From JBBQLG01 sp964251665 (lineage in GTDB: Bacteria > Bacteroidota > Bacteroidia > Cytophagales > Spirosomataceae), in assembly GCA_964251665.1 (NCBI GenBank), contig CAXUKO010000016.1, positions 62,001 through 126,000 of the forward strand: 64,000 nt of DNA, read 5' to 3'. The position numbers and the translations under genes were made by a program. Each line of letters opens with the position of its first letter. Positions within the stretch are counted from its first letter, which is position 1. The notes below the pieces were generated by a model that was given only the letters and a program-made list of their open reading frames with translations, did no database searches and was not told the origin of the DNA. Shown here one piece after another: positions 52,456-60,815 of the stretch.

Positions 52456-53370
52456 TCAGTTGAACGATTGCCGGAAAGTCAGTGGCGACACGTTTGTCTT
52501 CTTTTTGAAGAGCTTATTGAACGATTGCGGATAATCGAAACCCAGTTGACCGGCAATTTCTCCGGTAGTCAAAGTGGTCGTAGCAAGTAATTCTTTTGCC
52601 TTTTCGATCAGTTTCGCATGAATATGCTGCTGGGTATTTTGTCCGGTCAGCGACCGGAGCATATCGCTTAAATACGAGGGCGAAACGTGGAGTTGCCCGG
52701 CCACAAATTGAACCGTTGGCAAGCCGGTTTGCGCTAAGGCGTTGCTGTTGATCGACTCTTCGAGTAAAGCCTCCAGCTTTGTCAATATATCCGTGTGGAC
52801 GTGCAGGCGGGTAATAAATTGACGGTTATAAAATCGGTCACAGTAGGTGAGTAATAACTCTAATTGAGCAACCATCACGGGTTGGGTATACGGGTCGATA
52901 CCCCGTACATATTCGCCTTCGATGGCTTGTATCTGCCTGATTATCATCGCTTCCTCCTGCTCCGACAAGTGTAGGGCCTCGTGGACAGAGTAAGCAAAAT
53001 AACCGTACTGCCTGATGGTAGTGGCTAACGGATAATTTCGGAGCAGGTCCGGGTGAACAATCAGCGACACCCCTGGGTAGGGCTGGGTGGTTGTACTGGC
53101 AATCAATTGGCCGGGAGCAAAAAAAGACATCACGCCCCCATCGAAATCATAATGATGCTGCCCATATTTTACCTTCCCATTGAACTCCTGAATAATGGAG
53201 ACAACGTAAAAAGCACTGATCACCGGGGTCAGTGCGTCGAGGGCCTGCGGGCTGAATTGGTCGCACCGCACTACGCTAATCAACGGATGCGTCGGTTTAG
53301 CCAGGCCCAAAAAACGGTGCAGGGCCGAAATAGACTCCACCGTAACCGGCTTTTTAGGTGTTGTTTTCAT
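52456..53370 (-). CDS. AraC family transcriptional regulator
   Basis: The 304-residue cytosolic protein has an N-terminal cupin-like part (about 25-130, DQFSPQALDALTPVISAFYV, VSIIQEFNGKVKYGQHHYDF) and the AraC domain (about 205-304) with VQFVAGQLHVSPSYLSDMLR, TTLTTGEIAGQLGFDYPQSF and NKLFKKKTNVSPLTFRQSFN. It sits directly upstream of and one base apart from the SDR gene, which it should control. This is the second AraC/SDR unit in the window; its regulator is not close to the first in its sensor part. Confidence 0.9.
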   Translation of the reverse strand: MKTTPKKPVTVESISALHRFLGLAKPTHPLISVVRCDQFSPQALDALTPVISAFYVVSIIQEFNGKVKYGQHHYDFDGGVMSFFAPGQLIASTTTQPYPGVSLIVHPDLLRNYPLATTIRQYGYFAYSVHEALHLSEQEEAMIIRQIQAIEGEYVRGIDPYTQPVMVAQLELLLTYCDRFYNRQFITRLHVHTDILTKLEALLEESINSNALAQTGLPTVQFVAGQLHVSPSYLSDMLRSLTGQNTQQHIHAKLIEKAKELLATTTLTTGEIAGQLGFDYPQSFNKLFKKKTNVSPLTFRQSFN

Positions 53371-53793
53371 ACAGGTCTATAGTAATAAGCGTTCAACCCG
53401 TTAAGCGCACCAATCAGGGTATAGGGTCCTACCAGCAGAACATTAAAACCTGGTTTCGGTCGAAATATCTGCCGGCAAAGTTCACTATATCAATTCATTC
53501 GTTCGTATCCAGATTCAGGATAGTTGTATTCAGAATGAAGGACGGTGGGTCAATCCGGTGGGTGCGGGTGGGTCAGTACAGTTGATCGACCACAGCGGTT
53601 CGTGGGGCTACGTGCTGCGTTTCGACCCCCAAACGAGACGTCAGCCTAAGCGTGACAGTCAATCACAGGCCGTCCATCGCAACTGCTCAAACTAAAGTGA
53701 GTTTGATTTAAACTTTTGAGCCCCTGAAAGTCATTTTAGTACCGCTCGAAGAGGGCCGCGTAGCGTCGGCTAATCGGCAGGCAGGCCCCCGTG
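53371..53793. other. intergenic stretch with a possible gene remnant
   Basis: About 420 bp. On the plus strand a frame without a start codon from about 53450 reads LVSVEISAGKVHYINSFVRI and GSVQLIDHSGSWGYVLRFDP, ending at TAA near 53692. This could be the C-terminal remnant of a lost protein; I do not recognise the family. Confidence 0.35.
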
Positions 53794-54090
53794 TCAGCAG
53801 CAGACCGCTAGAGGTAAGGTGGTTAACGGCCGAAGGTTGACGATGAACGATTTATGAATGCGGCAGAATTGCCCCGTCGGCAGCGTTTGTTCCCAGTGTT
53901 GCATGGTGTTCAGCACCAGCAGCATCCGGGTGCTCACGTGTAGTTTGGCGTAAATGCCCAACCCCTCAATGTAACTCAGTTCGGGAGTAGCGATGCGGTG
54001 CAATAATCCATCGGCTTTTACCTCGATGGTTGCCGGAACCGGCGAAACAAATTTTGCCCCCGGTGCGCTTGTAGTTTTTGAGTGGCCTGT
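53794..54090 (-). pseudogene. LytTR response-regulator remnant
   Basis: Reading the minus strand gives ATIEVKADGLLHRIATPELS, YIEGLGIYAKLHVSTRMLLV and HWEQTLPTGQFCRIHKSFIV, then NLRPLTTLPLAVCC. This is most of a LytTR DNA-binding domain (YIEGxGxYxKxH and FxRIHKSFIVN are hallmarks). The receiver domain is missing, cut off by the MITE at 54091-54156, and the last strand ends early at the TAG/TGA near 53794. It is not expected to be functional. Confidence 0.75.
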
Positions 54091-54156
54091 GAGAGTGTTC
54101 AGTAAAATGTGTCAAGTTAGCAAATCACTACTTGACACATTTTACTGAACACTCTC
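54091..54156. mobile_element. 66-bp MITE with 26-27 bp perfect inverted repeats
   Basis: GAGAGTGTTCAGTAAAATGT begins the left arm (54091-54116), exactly inverted at 54131-54156; an extra A-T pair makes the stem 27 bp. The end GAGAGTGTTCAG resembles ends of IS256-type elements, which usually show GTGTTCA near the tip. It cuts the LytTR gene at one side and lies 12 bp after the serine hydrolase stop on the other, where it could act as a terminator. No target duplication was found. Confidence 0.75.
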
Positions 54157-54167
54157 TCGGTCTTTCG

Positions 54168-56030
54168 TTAATGACCTAATAAAGTCGTTAACTTGTCCTT
54201 ACTATCTTGATCTGCCGGGTCTATCTGGAGGGCCGTTTGATAAGCAGTAATGGCTTTGTTTTTATCGCCTTGCTTTTGGTAAAGATCCCCATAGCGAGCG
54301 TACACAATGCCTTCTTTAGGATATCGCTGTTTAGCCAGTTCCAACACTCCCTCAGCGGCTGGTAGGTTGGCCGGTTGATTGCTCACAAAATCGTAGGCCA
54401 TATACGTGAGTTGATATACAGTAAGGTTCATAGCCCGATAGCCTTCCATGGCTTCCGCAATGCGCCCCATCCGGATCAGTTCGTTGGGCAAAAACACTCC
54501 CTCCCGCAAACGGGGCATGGGCGTTTTTTGCCATTCAACTCGTACTGAGTCAACTTGTCCTGTATTCCCCCGACTAAAATACGCCTTAGCCGTATAATCT
54601 GTAACAGCAATGGTGTCACGGCTTGTTGGTACGCAAATAATATCGCTACCATTATTGATTTTTTCGATTAGTAGATTACCCTCACGCCGGAAAGTAACAA
54701 CCTCATCGGCACTCCGTTGGTAACGACCGACGTAGGCATTAAGCAATGAATCAGGCAGAATGTACGTCGTGAGCGACTTGGGCAGAAAGCCCGTCCAGTC
54801 GTACACCTGCGCTACTGCCCGGCGAATTTCCTTGCCCAGTTCGTTCGCTCCGTTATTGTCGTTCATCATGATGACAAGCCCGTTACCATTCGCCAAACTT
54901 CCGGTGGCATCAGCAATAAATCCAGCGTTAACACCAGAGTGGTTAAAATACCGACTGGCTTCATCAGTTCGTTTGTTGTTCTGTAGCAGGAAGGTGCCTA
55001 ATCCAATCTTCTCTTTACAGAAGCCATCACTCACCAAGGCTAAAGGAGTCATCATCTCTTTCACCGACGCCTGGTTGAGTATGCTGCCTTTGTTCCGGTA
55101 ACTGTTCTGCAGGTCGATAATGATTTTAGCTAACTCAACAGCGGTCGTATGAAGTCCGGCGGCTGCCTGCTGTGGATAGACATAGGGCATACCTTTGAAC
55201 CAACCGTTCGTTGAGTACGCTCCCGATAGATAGGGGGCCAGTGTGGGTGGCAGCGGCTGGTCAAACGTCGTGCGCCGTAGACCCAGCGGCTTGAAAATCG
55301 TCTCGTCCGTAAAGGTGGCGAAATCCTTACCCGTAATGTCCATCATCGCCACCTGGGCAACCAGATAGCCCCCACCGGAGTATCGAAACTCTTTATTTGG
55401 CTCGCTATTAACGACTACCGCCCGACTATCGGTACCCGGTTGCCCCGACAGGATGTCGACCACCGACGGTAGTGGTTTCTTATCGGGGGTAAAACCAAAA
55501 TAGGCTGACTGACTCGTACCGCCCCGATGACTTAGCAGCATACGCAGGGTGACGGGCGTTTTACGGGTGAAGTCATTCTCGCTCAACTTCCAAGAACGTA
55601 GGTAGTTGTTGATCGGCGCGTCGAGATCTATCTTACCCTGCTCTACCAGTTTCAGAGCCGCTATGGCTGCCACTAATTTCAGAGCCGCTATGGCTGCCAC
55701 TAATTTAGAGATAGACCCCGCCGAAAACATAGTTTCATTGGTCACTGGCCTGTGGTTGGTTGTATCAGCCAGACCGTATGATTTCACCCAATCCACTCGA
55801 TAGTTGTGAATCACGGCAACGCTTACCCCCGGTACGCGGTGATAACGCATCCGTTCCTGGAGATTCCAGCCTTTTAAACCTTCAACCGGTACATAGGGCA
55901 ACAGGCTGTTTTCGACGGCGGCTATCCGGTCGGCCAATCTTTTGGGGAGTTGTGCTAACGCATTGCCATCCATAAGCATGATTAGGCCAAACAGCATGAG
56001 CAAGGTGAGCCGGGGAGAGTGAAAAATCAT
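54168..56030 (-). CDS. serine hydrolase (class C beta-lactamase/DD-peptidase fold) with TPR tail
   Basis: The 620-residue protein has a signal peptide (cleavage after NALAQ near residue 27) and a beta-lactamase-type domain (about 40-400) with the catalytic SISK (Ser106, Lys109). It also has EFRYSGGGYLVAQVAMMDIT (YxG in place of YxN) and YFNHSGVNAGFIADATGSLA (HSG motif). A C-terminal TPR pair follows (GIVYARYGDLYQKQGDKNKA, ITAYQTALQIDPADQDSKDK). A nine-residue tandem copy LVAAIAALK-LVAAIAALK lies directly after the catalytic SISK. The protein is likely a periplasmic peptidase or esterase. Upstream by 30 bp is a broken AraC gene that probably controlled it. Confidence 0.88.
   Translation of the reverse strand: MIFHSPRLTLLMLFGLIMLMDGNALAQLPKRLADRIAAVENSLLPYVPVEGLKGWNLQERMRYHRVPGVSVAVIHNYRVDWVKSYGLADTTNHRPVTNETMFSAGSISKLVAAIAALKLVAAIAALKLVEQGKIDLDAPINNYLRSWKLSENDFTRKTPVTLRMLLSHRGGTSQSAYFGFTPDKKPLPSVVDILSGQPGTDSRAVVVNSEPNKEFRYSGGGYLVAQVAMMDITGKDFATFTDETIFKPLGLRRTTFDQPLPPTLAPYLSGAYSTNGWFKGMPYVYPQQAAAGLHTTAVELAKIIIDLQNSYRNKGSILNQASVKEMMTPLALVSDGFCKEKIGLGTFLLQNNKRTDEASRYFNHSGVNAGFIADATGSLANGNGLVIMMNDNNGANELGKEIRRAVAQVYDWTGFLPKSLTTYILPDSLLNAYVGRYQRSADEVVTFRREGNLLIEKINNGSDIICVPTSRDTIAVTDYTAKAYFSRGNTGQVDSVRVEWQKTPMPRLREGVFLPNELIRMGRIAEAMEGYRAMNLTVYQLTYMAYDFVSNQPANLPAAEGVLELAKQRYPKEGIVYARYGDLYQKQGDKNKAITAYQTALQIDPADQDSKDKLTTLLGH
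55651..55704 (-). repeat. 27-bp exact tandem duplication inside the serine hydrolase gene
   Basis: Two adjacent identical 27-bp units, 55651-55677 and 55678-55704, encode LVAAIAALK twice. Relatives have one copy, LVAAIAALKLVEQGKI. The frame is kept and nine residues are added to the helix behind the catalytic Ser. Confidence 0.85.
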
Positions 56031-56059
56031 AGTCGGTTAGTTTTTCCGTAAACATCCGA

Positions 56060-57002
56060 CTAGTAGGCATTGGTGTCGTCCCGAAGTATGATTTGGAACC
56101 TCTTTTTATACTCTTTTGGCGTGTGACCCATGTGCTCTTTAAACACGCGGTTAAAGGTAGTCTTTGATGAGAAACCCGCATCCAGCGCCAAAGCAAGAAT
56201 AGTCATCCGATCTGCGTCTCCCGCTTCCAATCGTCGTTTCACTTCAACAATGCGGTACGTGTTGATATAGTCGGTAAAAGACTGTCCGAACCCCACATTG
56301 ATTGTTCGAGAAACAATATTTGGGGAAAGGCTCAGATACTCAGCCAGCGAAGCTAAAGTGAGATCAGGATCTTGGTATATTTTACTTTCTTGAATTGCCT
56401 GTTGGATTTGCTCCTGATGCTCGTCCTTAACCGTTATCGCTGGTTGGCTCTTTGCTTGGGACCGGAAGTGGTTATAACTCCATCCAAGTAGTGCTACTGT
56501 GTACACAATGAAGGGTAATACCTGAGCCGTCAGAAAAAATTTAGGATCCTTTGGAGACAAATAGAGCGAGTTGACTAGAGGATCAATGGCCGCCACTATG
56601 TAAAACAGCCCTGCTCCCTGTAGTAACCTCTTCAGCCAACCTTCCCGGTTATCGGTTTGCTGAACCGTCTGCCAACTTCGATACAGGAAATACAAAATAA
56701 GCAGACAGCTTATGTAGTATTCGATGTATCGGGTGTAGGGTTTATGAACCGTCTGCCAGAACCAGGCTTTGGTGGATAGCGGTTGAACCATCAGCCCGGT
56801 ATAAAACAAAACCTGCATTATTAACGGTATAAAATGCCACCAACGTAGTGAAATGGGTCTAGCTAAACGAGCCTGCACGTACCCGTATAGTAATGGACCA
56901 AATCCCCAGGAGAAGAACAAGGGCATAAAGTATAGCCATCGGTGATGATAGTAAACGCCCGACCGGCTTAAGAAGTAGTCAACTGGGGTGGTCGGGTTTT
57001 GG
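56060..57002 (-). pseudogene. membrane AraC regulator, C-terminal and middle part (split by IS3)
   Basis: This part carries the last membrane helices and the AraC domain: FFSWGFGPLLYGYVQARLAR, YFMPLFFSWG, ALLGWSYNHFRSQAK, then LASLAEYLSLSPNIVSRTIN and ALALDAGFSSKTTFNRVFKE with HMGHTPKEYKKRFQIIL. Upstream in frame are PVDYFLSRSGVYYHHRWLYF, so the gene continued there before an IS3 element was inserted at 57003. The N-terminus is found at 58256-58416 on the other side of that element. As it stands, only a truncated protein from an internal ATG (56926) could be made. Confidence 0.82.
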
Positions 57003-57017
57003 CGGACAGTCGTCTTG

Positions 57018-57918
57018 TCAGTTTTGAGGAATGTGTTTAGACTCGAATTGAACAGGACTGTAATAGTTTAAGCTGGAGTGCTTGCGCACGACATTGTAAT
57101 AGTTGTCGATGTAATGGCCAATCTCAGCGCGGGCATCGTCTAAGCTCAAAAATACACCAGATTCCAGTACTTCGGCTTTGAGCCTTGACCAGAAGGATTC
57201 GGCAATCGCATTGTCATAACATTCACCAGCCCGACTCATACTTTGCAAATGCTTGCCAGCAAGCAACTTACGAAAGTCTTTAGAGGCATACTAACCGCCA
57301 CGGTCTGAATGCAGGATCAAGCCATCGGCCGGTTGCCGCCCCAACAGGGCCCGCCGAAGGGCGGTAATCACCAACTCGTCCCGCATATGGTCTGCCAGAC
57401 ACCAGCCTACTACACGCCGTGACCACAGATCTACCCACACGGCCAAATACAGCCACTTACCTGTAGCTAGGGGGACGTAACGGGGCCGCCCGTGCGGTGA
57501 TGTCAGACACCCACACTTGGTTCGGCCCCGTTGGCCGGGGTCGATCCAACAATAGGTTAGGCGAGTAGCCCAAGGTATGGCGGCTGTCAGTGGTACGGGG
57601 CACAAAGCTGCGCGGTTGAATCGGCCTTAGCTGATTGTCTGCCAGTACTTTACGAACAAAGTCTCGACTCACAGTAAGACCCCGGTCTTTTAGTTCACTG
57701 ACCAAGCGACGGCTACCATATCGACGCCGATGCAAGCTAAAGAGGTCTTTGATCTGCTGTGTGTTATCGGCCTTAACACGCAGATTATCAACATCTTTCG
57801 CTGGTGATATTGTGATTGGTTTGCGCCAGGCGTAATAGCCACTACGGTTGACCCCCAGCACCTGACAAAGTGCCGGCACGGGAAAGTGCTGGCTTTGCTC
57901 TTGAATGAAGCGATACAT
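57018..57918 (-). pseudogene. IS3 orfB with one micro-insertion and one nonsense codon
   Basis: Reading minus: YRFIQEQSQHFPVPALCQVL, GVNRSGYYAWRKP, YGSRRLVSELKDRGLTVSRD, PRPTGPNQVWVSDIT, then a 16-bp micro-insertion (57481-57496). Next come YVPLATGKWLYLAVWVDLWS, RRVVGWCLADHMRDELVITA and LHSDRGG, a TAG at 57291-57293 in place of Gln, then YASKDFRKLLAGKHLQSMSR and NAIAESFWSRLKAEVLE. The DDE residues (VSDIT, SDRGG, AESFW) are kept. Both lesions are single events and the frame after them is normal. Active transposase cannot be made. Confidence 0.82.
57481..57496 (+). repeat. micro-insertion 6 (16 bp)
   Basis: CGGGGCCGCCCGTGCG on the plus strand differs by one base from copy 4 at 22094. On the coding strand it splits the Thr codon of the motif SDIT-YVPLATG; deleting exactly 16 bp restores GAC ATC ACT TAC GTC. 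Confidence 0.8.
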
Positions 57919-57923
57919 GGCCT

Positions 57924-58220
57924 TTAGCTCGGTTGAGTGAAGATCGCTATGCTTTTTTTTAATATGTCGCGCTCCATCTCGGCCCTTTTGAGCTGGGCTT
58001 TGAGCCGTTCATTTTCGGCCAGCAGTTCGCTATTACCCGCCTGCTTTTGTATCTGCTTCTTATGGGCGTGTTTCCATGTATGGAGCAGTTGATCACTCAC
58101 AGTGAGGCTTTTGGCCACCTGAGCCACCGATTGCCCTTCATCGAGCATTCGTAGTGCTTCCGCTTTGAAGGCTTTATCGAACTTGCGATGGGGAGCGGTT
58201 TGTTTGTTGGGACTTGCCAT
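57924..58220 (-). CDS. IS3 orfA
   Basis: The 98-residue protein has a helix-turn-helix (RKFDKAFKAEALRMLDEGQS, VAQVAKSLTVSDQLLHTWKH) and a leucine zipper-like part (LLAENERLKAQLKRAEMERD, ILKKSIAIF). It appears intact. It starts just inside the left end of the element and is followed 5 bp later by the orfB start region. It would bind the ends of the element, but the orfB partner is broken. Confidence 0.85.
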   Translation of the reverse strand: MASPNKQTAPHRKFDKAFKAEALRMLDEGQSVAQVAKSLTVSDQLLHTWKHAHKKQIQKQAGNSELLAENERLKAQLKRAEMERDILKKSIAIFTQPS

Positions 58221-58255
58221 AATGAGGGAAGTTACGCAAGAACACTGTCCGATTC

Positions 58256-58416
58256 AGCACGACCATACCAAACTACCTGAAAGGTAAGGCTAATCAGCAG
58301 CAAGGCCAACCAACGGTTTTCCAGTTGTTTCGGTGAAAGTAACAACCATGTTACAGTCGTGACGCCTTGCACGATGCAGAAAATATCGAAGAGGTTTCTC
58401 GGGTTTAAGTAACGCA
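58256..58416 (-). pseudogene. AraC regulator N-terminal part, between IS3 and IS30
   Basis: The minus strand reads RYLNPRNLFDIFCIVQGVTT, VTWLLLSPKQLENRWLALLL and ISLTFQVVWYGRAE, the first membrane helices of the AraC protein whose rest is at 56060-57002. On the left it is cut by the IS3 (57003-58255) and on the right by the IS30 (58415-59536), so this piece of about 160 bp is isolated between two elements. The present ATG comes from the IS30 end. Beyond the IS30 the frame goes on TTG-ACA-AAT-GAA, so its own start was there. Confidence 0.75.
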
Positions 58417-59536
58417 GATTCAAGTTTGAAGTGCAATTCCCTGTTTTAGAGCGAACTGAATAGGTGATAGAAAGCGTAAAATTTTTCGAGGTCTATGGTT
58501 AAGTTGATCTTGAATCCAAGCTACGTCACTCCGCCGAACAATACTAATCCGGCAGCTTTTGGGAATATATTGCCGGATCAAGCCGTTCGTGTTTTCATTA
58601 AGGCCTCGTTCCCAGGAATGGTAGGGACGAGCAAAGTAAATAGGTGCTTTTAGGATTTTACTAATGCGTTGGTGGTCAGTAAATTCCTTGCCGTTATCAA
58701 AGGTGATCGATTTAACTGGCAGAGCACATTTTTGTAACTGAATGATGGCTTGACGCGCTAAAGGCAAGGCATGATTAGACTCTAATTTAACAATAATGGT
58801 GTACTTGGTGACCCGTTCAACCAACGTCAGCAAGGCTCCATCGTGTTCAGATCCGATGACCGTATCACCTTCCCAGTGCCCAACCTCCGTATTGGTTTCC
58901 ACAATAGCAGGGCGGTGCTCAATGCCGACCCGATTAGGAATAGCCCCCCGTTTTTGGGCCTGTCCTCGTTTCTTATAGCGTTTGCGATGGCGCACCCGAA
59001 GATATGTGATAAGATCTTGCTCCTCATGGGCTTTTGTTCGATAAATGTATTGATAAATTGTTTCATGGCTAATCCGTTTCTGGCCAGCTTCTAGCGCCAG
59101 AATTCCACTAATTTGTTCGGGCGAAAGCCGCTCTCGAAGATGCTTAAATACTTGCTCTTTGAGCGCCCCGGTTAGCTTGTAAGGTTGGCGTTGACGAAGT
59201 TGCCCCTGGCGTTGCTGAGCGATCTGAGCTTGATAAGGCTGGGCTGAATTGGTCTGCCGGTTTCGCGCCAGTTCCCGGCTGATGGTGGCAGGACTTACCC
59301 CTACTTGGTTGGCAATGTCTTTCTGAATGCATTTCTGCTGAGACAATGCTTGAATCTGGTATCTTTGAGCCAGAGTCAACTGGGCATAATGGGCCATTAG
59401 TCTATTTGGATTCGACACCCAAAACTAAGCAGTCCACAGCACCCAGTTGGCTTTATTTTTTAGATTCTAGAAAGAACTGCTCCTTTCTACGTCACAAAAT
59501 ACACGATTAAGTTAGTTGCACTTCAAACTTGAATCT
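58415..59536 (-). mobile_element. IS30-family element with 20-bp perfect inverted ends
   Basis: GATTCAAGTTTGAAGTGCAA at 58417-58436 is exactly inverted at 59516-59535. ACG flanks both sides (58412-58414 and 59537-59539), a 3-bp target duplication fitting IS30. It carries a single intact transposase and looks young and active. Confidence 0.88.
58420..59418 (-). CDS. IS30 family transposase
   Basis: The intact 332-residue enzyme has helix-turn-helix motifs (LTLAQRYQIQALSQQKCIQK, DIANQVGVSPATISRELARN) and a DDE core: GHWEGDTVIGSEHDGALLTL (first Asp), PVKSITFDNGKEFTDHQRIS (second Asp) and SWERGLNENTNGLIRQYIPK (Glu in GLNENTNG). The end PRKILRFLSPIQFAL is usual. No damage is visible. The gene is inside inverted ends that are perfectly matched, so this is the only fully intact insertion sequence of the window. 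Confidence 0.92.
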   Translation of the reverse strand: MSNPNRLMAHYAQLTLAQRYQIQALSQQKCIQKDIANQVGVSPATISRELARNRQTNSAQPYQAQIAQQRQGQLRQRQPYKLTGALKEQVFKHLRERLSPEQISGILALEAGQKRISHETIYQYIYRTKAHEEQDLITYLRVRHRKRYKKRGQAQKRGAIPNRVGIEHRPAIVETNTEVGHWEGDTVIGSEHDGALLTLVERVTKYTIIVKLESNHALPLARQAIIQLQKCALPVKSITFDNGKEFTDHQRISKILKAPIYFARPYHSWERGLNENTNGLIRQYIPKSCRISIVRRSDVAWIQDQLNHRPRKILRFLSPIQFALKQGIALQT

Positions 59537-59539
59537 ACG

Positions 59540-59824
59540 TAAACATTCATTTGTCAATTCATTAACCCACAACGTTACCCTACAAGGTAGCAACCTTTTT
59601 ATAAAACAGCAATGGCTTTTCTTCCTGAACAGAATGTGGCAGTCGATGACTAACGTATTACTAATGGCTATTCATAAAGGATAAATTAGGATCTGGACGA
59701 GGTAGATATGGAAGACAAACTAACACTTTTGCCAAGATGTCCAGTAATCTGAACTGCCTTGGATGTTTAAAGTTCCAACTGGAACCGACGTTCAGTAATA
59801 CTTTAAAAGCCACATTAATTGACC
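59540..59824. other. intergenic stretch between IS30 and AraC gene
   Basis: About 285 bp. The left end carries the lost beginning of the split AraC gene (start probably TTG near 59552). No other gene is visible. Confidence 0.4.
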
Positions 59825-59832
59825 TAATTTTG
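59825..59832 (+). promoter_or_regulatory. minus-7 promoter box of the AraC gene
   Basis: TAATTTTG fits TAnnTTTG and lies about 40 nt before the GTG start. No good minus-33 TTG is seen at the normal distance. Confidence 0.4.
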
Positions 59833-59871
59833 TCATGTTACCTATAGGCAGCCCAATCATCTGATCTTCAC

Positions 59872-60738
59872 GTGGTGAAAAATCAGCCACCCAACATACC
59901 ACAATTCCCGCTTTCTCTCTCGGCAAAAGGGGGTGTGTTTATCCGGAACCTGCATGACCAAGACGGCGAGGGGGACCACGCGGTTACTAAGCCTCACCGG
60001 GATACGCATTATTTGTTAATGCTGGCAACGCAGGGGCAGTTCACATTGAACATTGACTTTGAAGAGGTCAATTTTACGGCACCTGCCCTGTTGTTTGTCG
60101 TTCCGGGACAGGTGCACCACATCCTTAAATTTCACGAACCACGAGGCTGGACGATCAGTGTTGATCCTCCCCTACTCGATACGGAGTTGCAGTTCGTGTT
60201 GGAGAAAAGCTTCAGAGGCCCTTTGCTGGTCGATGATAAAACGGCCTTCTACCAGCAGACGGTTACATTGCTGGAACTGATGGAGGCAATCCAGTCGGGG
60301 CCTTCCGATACCTATACCGGCAAAACGACCCGTGCGCTGCTGGATGCCTTGCTTTGTTTAATTGCGGGTTTGATTTCGGGCGGAACATCCGACATGAAAT
60401 CCAGGGAAAGTCGGGGTATCCTGATCGAACAGGCGTTCAGCAAGTTGCTCAGTCAGCACTTCATATCCTGGAAACAACCAGCTCGGTACGCAGCCGAGTT
60501 GGCCATTTCGGTCTCCCACTTAAATGATATGGTTAAAGAGATAACGGGTACGTCCGTCTCGACCCACATTCAGCAACGGGCTATACTTGAAGCCAAACGG
60601 CTGCTGTACTTTACAAGCCTCAGCGTTAAGGAGATTAGTTATGCCGTAGGCTACGACGAACCGGTGTATTTTGGAAAGCTGTTCAAAAAAGTAACCGGTC
60701 TGACACCCCGACACTTTAGGCATCAGTTCCGCGATTAG
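59872..60738 (+). CDS. AraC family transcriptional regulator
   Basis: The 288-residue protein begins at one of two adjacent GTG codons (59872 or 59875). It has a cupin-like N-terminus (about 35-115, HYLLMLATQGQFTLNIDFEE, LLFVVPGQVHHILKFHEPRG) and the AraC domain (about 190-288), LAISVSHLNDMVKEITGTSV, SLSVKEISYAVGYDEPVYFG and KLFKKVTGLTPRHFRHQFRD. It lies 77 bp upstream of the IMPase-like gene on the same strand and could control it and the NAD(P)-binding gene after it. Confidence 0.9.
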   Translation: MVKNQPPNIPQFPLSLSAKGGVFIRNLHDQDGEGDHAVTKPHRDTHYLLMLATQGQFTLNIDFEEVNFTAPALLFVVPGQVHHILKFHEPRGWTISVDPPLLDTELQFVLEKSFRGPLLVDDKTAFYQQTVTLLELMEAIQSGPSDTYTGKTTRALLDALLCLIAGLISGGTSDMKSRESRGILIEQAFSKLLSQHFISWKQPARYAAELAISVSHLNDMVKEITGTSVSTHIQQRAILEAKRLLYFTSLSVKEISYAVGYDEPVYFGKLFKKVTGLTPRHFRHQFRD

Positions 60739-60815
60739 ATATACCATTACCCGCTCGCAGCCTACTTTTTAAGTGATTCCTCCGCGATCTTTGCCTAAAC
60801 GAAATCAACAGGCTT

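Larger units (their letters stand above)
57003..58255 (-). mobile_element. IS3-family element inserted in the AraC gene
   Basis: Ends are inverted: CGGACAGTCGTCTTGTC at 57003 and, on the opposite strand near 58255, CGGACAGTGTTCTTGCG. Inside are orfA (57924-58220) and a disrupted orfB (57018-57918). It is of a different subgroup from the IS3 at 21.3 kb, judged from orfA. It splits a membrane AraC gene. I see no clear target duplication. Confidence 0.8.

Noticed and set aside
53450..53692. Small plus-strand gene
   Set aside because: No start codon or known family; listed only as a possible remnant in the spacer entry.
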